From NCBI GenBank assembly GCA_016791445.1, contig JAEUMP010000001.1, forward strand, positions 79,465 to 143,464: DNA of 64,000 nucleotides, in the 5' to 3' direction. The notes beneath the pieces were generated by a model. The model had not been told where the DNA came from, ran no database searches, and was given only the letters and a program-made list of their open reading frames with translations. This document shows, one piece after another, positions 59,571-64,000 of the stretch. Source of the stretch: Hyphomonadaceae bacterium. GTDB taxonomy: Bacteria; Pseudomonadota; Alphaproteobacteria; Caulobacterales; Aquidulcibacteraceae. Within the stretch, counting starts at the first letter, position 1. Every line of letters starts with the position of its first letter. The position numbers and the translations under genes are program-made.

Positions 59571-62500
59571 TCAGAACGCGACGCTGACGCCGAGGCGTGC
59601 TTCGTGGCGTTCGCTGTCGCCGATCTGGCCGGCATAGCCCGCACGGAGCATCACGCCGTGCGAGAACACATAGGCGCCGCCCGCCTCGACATAGCCGTGC
59701 GCGCTGTCACGCGCGTCGCCCTGCAGGACGAGGGACGCATTGCTCTGGGCGAAGGTGACGGCGATGTCCGGCTTGTCGGCGTCGAGATAGCGTAGGCCAG
59801 CGCCGAACTTCAGGGTCAGGCCGCCTTCCGCAGCGTCGAAGTGACGTGCTGCAGAGAGGCCTGCCTGGCCTTCCACCGTATCCACCTCGACTTCCGCCAC
59901 GTTGAGACGGAGCGCGCTCGTGCCCGCCTCGTTGTAGGCGTCCTGCGTCTGACGGATCAGGCTCACGCGCGCCGCGCCGCCGAAGCGCCAGCCCTCCGTA
60001 TCGCCCCAGTCGACCGACGCGCCCGCGAATCCGCCCACGAGGCTCGATGATGTTTCTGCATCGATGCTGGCGAAGAAGTTGTTGAAACTGACATTGCGCG
60101 TCGTGCTCTGGTCTACGTGACCGAGCAGGAGGCCGCCGGTGAAGGCCAGCGCGCCGGCGCCATAGCGCGCATGAACGCTTCCCAGAACTCCATCCTGCTC
60201 GCCCTTGCCGCCCGCATTGTCCAGTTCGATGTCGCTGCGCGTCAGTCCGATGGCTGCGCCGACGGAGAGTTTCGGGGAAAGGTCGACGGTCACGCCGGTG
60301 CTCACGCCGCCGCCGTCGTGGCTGTAGCCGAGCGTAGCGCCTTGCGCGCTGCGGTCGGCGCTCGTGCTGAAACCCTCGGCCCAGACGTGGCGGTTGCCGT
60401 CGGCGCGATGGGTCGCGTTCGCGATGCGATCGATGAAGCCGAATCCTGTGTCCGCCGCTGCGAGTATCTGAGCGTTGAACGTCGAGGGGCGGGCGGAGAG
60501 CACGGTGGGTGTCATGCTGGCTTCGTTCGAGCCGTACGTCACGGTGAGCGGCAGCGCCGCGCCGACGGTTTCGATCGTCGCGAAGGTCCCGGTGATTCCG
60601 CCGTCGGCGCGCAGGAATGTGCCGCCCATGCCCTCGGCGCCGCCGAGCGAGATGAAGCGCAGCGTGCCGCCGTTCAAGGTCGCCGTGCCTTCGATGTCCA
60701 GGAGGTCGATGCCGCCCGAGCCGTCGAACTCGATCTCGAGGATGGCGTTGGCGCCGTGCGTGTAATTGCCGTTCACCGTCAGCGTGCCGATGGAATTGCC
60801 CGGCGCCACCGTGCCGTTGTTCACGAGATTGCCCGTGACTACGCCACCGCCGAGCAGGGAGGCGTTGGCGAAGACCGTGGCGTTCGTGGAGGCGGTTGAA
60901 TTGAGAAGGATGCTTCCACCCTCAATGGACAGCGCGCCGATGGTGAAGGGCGAGGCGATGGTGAGATCGCCGGCGCCCAGCTTGCGGAACGTGCCGGCGC
61001 CGAAGATCGAGGCGTTCCACGTCTGCGCGTTTGCGCTGTTGAATACGAGGCTGGCGCCGCTGCCGACTTGTGTCGGGCCCGCGCCGAGCGCGCCGAAACT
61101 GTCGATGAGCACCTGGCCCGCCACGATGTCGAGGCCGCCGTTGAGCGCATTGCCCGTCAGCGTGAGATCGCCGAGACCGGACTTGCGCAGGAAGCCGTTT
61201 CCGGCGACGCCGCTGCCGCCATAAGTGTATGCGGAGGTGATATTTAGATCGAGCGCGGCGTTCGTCTCAACGATCACGCCTCCCGTGCCGAGCTGCGAAA
61301 GATCGCTCACCCGCAGCGCGCCGCTCTGGATGTAGGTGCCGCCGGAATAGGTATTGGCGCCGTTCAGCTCGACGGTGAAGACATTGCCTGTGAGGTGCAG
61401 CATGGCGTCGCCGCCAATGGTGTTGGCGATGGTCTGGCTGGACGTGGCGTCAATCCAGAGTCTGCCTCCGTTTGCGAAGAAGACGTTGCCCGAGCCGAGA
61501 TTTGCCGCGCCATTGATGTAGAGCGCGCCGCCGTTGGTGATCTGCACTCCGCCGGCATGGGTGTTCTGACCGGTTAGAAAGCCGACGGTTGTGCTTGATC
61601 CCGTGTACTGAATGACGCCGGAACCGCTGATGTTGTTGGCGATCTCCGTGCCGACGCCGCCGAACATGAGGAGCGCGTTGTTCAGAACTATGTCGGCTGT
61701 GCCCGCAGCGTAGGAGTTGCCCAGTTCCAGCAAGCCGCCATTCACTGTTAGCAGACCCTCGAAGTTCGTGTTTTGGCCGTTCAGTGTGATTGTTGCGCCG
61801 CCCATATCGAAGGTCAGCGCGCCGGAGCCGATGAACTCGTTATTGGAGACGTGGGAGCCACTGGCCATGAAGGCGCGCAGTTCGGCGCCCTGGTTGATGA
61901 ACACCTGCGATGTCGATTGACCGAGTGAGGCGAAGTCTGAAACCGCGAGCGCGCCGCTCATCACCAGAACCTGGGAGAAATCGTGCGCGCCGCCGAGCGT
62001 GAATACACCGCCTGTCGCGCCATTGACGGTGAGGGCCTCCACATTGGTCGAGTTGAACGTGAGGTTGTTCGCACCGTTCAGCTGGATGTTGTCCTGGCCG
62101 GACCCGCCCAGAATGAAGAGGGTCGAGGCATTGGCGGTGCTGAGGACGGTGGCGCTGCCGAACTGGTAAGTATTGGACCCGCCGCTGTCGCTGACGAGGA
62201 TGCCGTCTGCTCCCGCTGTCAGCGCGCCATACAGGCTATAGAGGTTGTTGCCGCTGCCGCCGTTGACGATGCCGCCATTGGATGTCGCGGTGATCGCCGT
62301 TGCGGAATCCATGTAGAATTGCGAGTCATCCTGAAGCTGGATGGAGCCACCTGCTGCGAGGAGCTGGGTGTTCTGAAGCGAGATGTAACCGCTGGATCCG
62401 CCGACGCCGCCACCGACCGTGAGTGTCACATTGGCGGCGTTCATATCGACGAACTGGATCCCGGCGACCGGTCCGATCGCGCGAAGCGCGGTATCCGTTA

Positions 62501-62822
62501 TGAGCGCCTCTTCCGCGAAGATGAGCACGCCGAAGCCGGTGAGGTCGACACTGGAATTGCCGAGGAACCCACCATTGCCCACTTGAAGGAAAACTATGCC
62601 GTCGCCGTTGCCGGTGAAGCTTTGTCCGGTGGTGTTGCCTTGACAGACGATCTGCGCATTCGCCGTCACGGCGTTCGGCGGCGAGCCGTTGCTGATCGTG
62701 CACGCGGCCTGCGCGTCGGCGGTCGACAGCAACGATGCGGCGGATGCCGTCGCCAGCAGACCGACGCCGCTGAGCAGACGATGAATGCGGCGGCGATTGT
62801 GTGAAGCAGCGGCGTCGGTCAT
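59571..62822 (-). CDS. Autotransporter with C-terminal beta-barrel (type Va)
   Basis: This 1083-residue protein has a signal peptide with a long charged N-region (HNRRRIHRLLSGVGLLATAS...ADAQA). The passenger (about residues 40-800) is Gly/Asn/Ser-rich with repeated beta-helix-type segments (GANTYSGGTYIQSGALRVSD, ITNGGALYINGAANLGSGNV, GDLTLTGNALNGGLDI), and a PATR-like repeat region with IEFDGSGGIDLLDIEGTATL. The C-terminal barrel (from about 815, HVWAEGFSTSADRSAQGATL) ends in Phe (LGVSVAF), the usual barrel signature. GAGGGGAAA precedes the ATG. No protease or lipase triad was seen, so it may be an adhesin. Confidence 0.92.
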   Translation of the reverse strand: MTDAAASHNRRRIHRLLSGVGLLATASAASLLSTADAQAACTISNGSPPNAVTANAQIVCQGNTTGQSFTGNGDGIVFLQVGNGGFLGNSSVDLTGFGVLIFAEEALITDTALRAIGPVAGIQFVDMNAANVTLTVGGGVGGSSGYISLQNTQLLAAGGSIQLQDDSQFYMDSATAITATSNGGIVNGGSGNNLYSLYGALTAGADGILVSDSGGSNTYQFGSATVLSTANASTLFILGGSGQDNIQLNGANNLTFNSTNVEALTVNGATGGVFTLGGAHDFSQVLVMSGALAVSDFASLGQSTSQVFINQGAELRAFMASGSHVSNNEFIGSGALTFDMGGATITLNGQNTNFEGLLTVNGGLLELGNSYAAGTADIVLNNALLMFGGVGTEIANNISGSGVIQYTGSSTTVGFLTGQNTHAGGVQITNGGALYINGAANLGSGNVFFANGGRLWIDATSSQTIANTIGGDAMLHLTGNVFTVELNGANTYSGGTYIQSGALRVSDLSQLGTGGVIVETNAALDLNITSAYTYGGSGVAGNGFLRKSGLGDLTLTGNALNGGLDIVAGQVLIDSFGALGAGPTQVGSGASLVFNSANAQTWNASIFGAGTFRKLGAGDLTIASPFTIGALSIEGGSILLNSTASTNATVFANASLLGGGVVTGNLVNNGTVAPGNSIGTLTVNGNYTHGANAILEIEFDGSGGIDLLDIEGTATLNGGTLRFISLGGAEGMGGTFLRADGGITGTFATIETVGAALPLTVTYGSNEASMTPTVLSARPSTFNAQILAAADTGFGFIDRIANATHRADGNRHVWAEGFSTSADRSAQGATLGYSHDGGGVSTGVTVDLSPKLSVGAAIGLTRSDIELDNAGGKGEQDGVLGSVHARYGAGALAFTGGLLLGHVDQSTTRNVSFNNFFASIDAETSSSLVGGFAGASVDWGDTEGWRFGGAARVSLIRQTQDAYNEAGTSALRLNVAEVEVDTVEGQAGLSAARHFDAAEGGLTLKFGAGLRYLDADKPDIAVTFAQSNASLVLQGDARDSAHGYVEAGGAYVFSHGVMLRAGYAGQIGDSERHEARLGVSVAF

Positions 62823-62882
62823 CGAGTTTCCCCTCGCTAGAAATGCAAAGGGGTAGTCTCACTGTACGCGCGTTCGCCCTAT

Positions 62883-62898
62883 CCCCTCACGCGAGGGG
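62883..62898. repeat. CCCCTC hairpin between response regulator and autotransporter
   Basis: CCCCTC-ACGC-GAGGGG forms a perfect 6-base stem between the response regulator stop and the autotransporter start. It shares the CCCCTC/GAGGGG core with the palindrome at 59411-59436. Confidence 0.7.
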
Positions 62899-62903
62899 GT
62901 TCG

Positions 62904-63593
62904 TCAGTCGCGATCGAGCGTGATGAGTCGCGCCTGCAGTGCTTCGTAAACGGCCTCGCTGCGCGAACGCACCGAGAGCTTGCGATAGATGTTCTGCACA
63001 TATTCGGCGACGGTGAACGGCGAAAGCGCCATCTGGCGTGCTGCTTCTTTCCGACTGGCGCCGCGGGCAAGCAACTCGAGCAGTTCGAGTTCGCGCGGGC
63101 TGAGGGTGGGCGGCGCATCGGCGTCCTTGCGCGGCGGATCCTGGCGGATGAGGCTGAGCAGATGACCGGCCGCGCGCGCGCTGATAGGCGTCTCGCCGGC
63201 TATGGTCGCGCGCACGGCGGCGAGAATCTCGGCGGGCGCGTTGTCCTTCAGGATGTAGCCGTCGGCGCCGGCCTTGAGCGTCGCAAGCACGCTCGCGCGA
63301 TCTTCGAACACCGTGACCACGAGCACCTTGCACGCCGGCGCCGCCGCGCGCAGCGCCTCGATCACCCGGATGCCGCTGCCGTCGGGCAGGCCGAGGTCGA
63401 GAAGCGCGATGTCGGGTTGCATGCGTGTGAGCGGCAGCGCCGCGTCGATGGCGCCGGCCTCGCCGATGACCGACATGCCGGGATCGGCGCCCAGCGCCTT
63501 GGCGAGGTGCGCGCGCAGGGCGGCGTCGTCCTCGACGATGATGGCGCGGACGGGCGGGGTCTCGCTTGTGGGTGGGGCGGCGGTGGGGGTCAT
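62904..63593 (-). CDS. NarL/FixJ-type response regulator
   Basis: This 229-residue response regulator has a receiver domain (about residues 15-130; acidic pocket EDD at 21-23, phospho-acceptor Asp66 in LLDLGLPDGSG, and Lys in ILKDN) and a C-terminal LuxR-type helix-turn-helix (LSPRELELLELLARGASRKE, SPFTVAEYVQNIYRKLSVRS). It probably binds DNA as a dimer when phosphorylated. The autotransporter gene starts 81 bases downstream on the same strand, and a matching NarL-class kinase follows that, suggesting it regulates the cluster. Confidence 0.94.
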   Translation of the reverse strand: MTPTAAPPTSETPPVRAIIVEDDAALRAHLAKALGADPGMSVIGEAGAIDAALPLTRMQPDIALLDLGLPDGSGIRVIEALRAAAPACKVLVVTVFEDRASVLATLKAGADGYILKDNAPAEILAAVRATIAGETPISARAAGHLLSLIRQDPPRKDADAPPTLSPRELELLELLARGASRKEAARQMALSPFTVAEYVQNIYRKLSVRSRSEAVYEALQARLITLDRD

Positions 63594-63686
63594 GGGGCTC
63601 GCGGTCGTGGATCGCCGAGGATAGCGTCGCCGTTCGCGCGCGTCGCCCCCCGTCGGACGGAGGGGGCGGGGCGCAAGCGCCGGCGC

Positions 63687-63746
63687 CGCCAGACTCCGAA
63701 GAATCTCGCGTGATGTGAGTATGGGTATGCGCAGCAGGCGCTGCGC
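63687..63746. repeat. Intergenic repeat, right copy (25-base motif plus hairpin)
   Basis: The 25-base motif (63687-63711) is identical at 24 of 25 positions to 19348-19372. An 18-base hairpin, GCGCAGC-AGGC-GCTGCGC (63729-63746), sits next to it, as in the left copy but in swapped order. On the minus strand the motif forms AGATTC-TTCG-GAGTCT, a stem closed by a UUCG-type tetraloop. Confidence 0.75.
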
Positions 63747-63762
63747 GGTCCGGCATGACCAG

Positions 63763-64000
63763 TCATGACGTGTCTGCGGCGTCGGTGGCGGGTGCGATGG
63801 TCTGCACGCCGAGAGCGATCGTCACGGCGAGGACCGTGACGATGGCGCCGGGCGTTGCACCGTTTTTCGGCAACCGCAATGTGGCGCACTTCACCACTTT
63901 GTCGAAATTCGCGAGCGCATCGCGCATGTCAGCGAGCGTGCGTAGCGGAATCCCGCGCGTGAAGGCGTGAATGATGCGGATCTTGCGGCGTTGGTAGCCA
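63763..64000 (-). CDS. Hypothetical protein, C-terminal part (5' end beyond window)
   Basis: The visible C-terminal 78 residues on the minus strand read ...QRRKIRIIHAFTRGIPLRTL, ADMRDALANFDKVVKC, then a hydrophobic segment (GAIVTVLAVTIALGVQTIAP) and the end TDAADTS. It is a paralogue of the protein at 19466-19972: the TRGIxLRTL signature and the AADTS tail are shared. The C-terminal membrane helix is clearer here. The family is not recognised. Confidence 0.6.
   Translation of the reverse strand, partial: GYQRRKIRIIHAFTRGIPLRTLADMRDALANFDKVVKCATLRLPKNGATPGAIVTVLAVTIALGVQTIAPATDAADTS

Overview
The window is GC-rich (coding third positions are mostly G or C) and reads as chromosome of an alphaproteobacterium, most likely of the Caulobacterales (Caulobacteraceae or Hyphomonadaceae). 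This is inferred from gene content: a MucR/Ros regulator, a DUF2336 protein, a PAS_5-type protein, an exbB-exbD-exbD-tonB set, a GatB subunit, a PPK2 kinase, CtrA-like half sites and a type II secretion system with gspN. No rRNA, insertion sequence, phage gene or CRISPR array was seen. One tRNA (Ser, anticodon GCT) is present.

Layout. 1-4232 (minus): a truncated secreted M20 amidohydrolase, a PAS protein, an MsrB lipoprotein with a small partner, and an acyl-CoA synthetase. 4628-7214 (plus): exbB, two exbD paralogues and tonB, closed by a terminator. 7341-11336: a small periplasmic protein, a crotonase, an MFS exporter and a DUF2336 protein. 11420-18613 (plus): ten tightly overlapping membrane genes forming an Mrp/Mbh-type cation/proton antiporter with three NuoL/M/N-like subunits. 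18765-26184: mucR, an unrecognised protein with a paralogue at the right edge, ppk2, rpsD, bfd-bfr, rimO and small envelope proteins. 26345-38301: an ATP-grasp/alpha-E pair, a crotonase, phhA with a methyltransferase, an HtrA-like protease, an NADP-dependent oxidoreductase, gatB, small membrane or secreted proteins, a Sel1-like protein, a polysaccharide deacetylase and tRNA-Ser.

39356-56891 is the most distinctive part. A 942-residue lipoprotein consists of a 54-residue N-terminus plus exactly two 444-residue repeats. A terminator hairpin and a TonB-dependent receptor follow, and then a complete gspC-N operon, an unrecognised secreted protein and a convergent prepilin peptidase. I infer that the lipoprotein is a surface-exposed T2SS client working with the receptor, which would draw energy from a TonB system such as the one at 4628-7153. 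57359-63593 (minus) holds a NarL-type response regulator, a 1083-residue autotransporter and a 7TMR-DISM-like sensor kinase in that transcriptional order, with CCCCTC/GAGGGG palindromes on both sides of the autotransporter gene.

All function calls come from reading translated motifs and gene order. No database search was possible. Start codons were chosen by Shine-Dalgarno match, gene overlap and family residue numbering where available.
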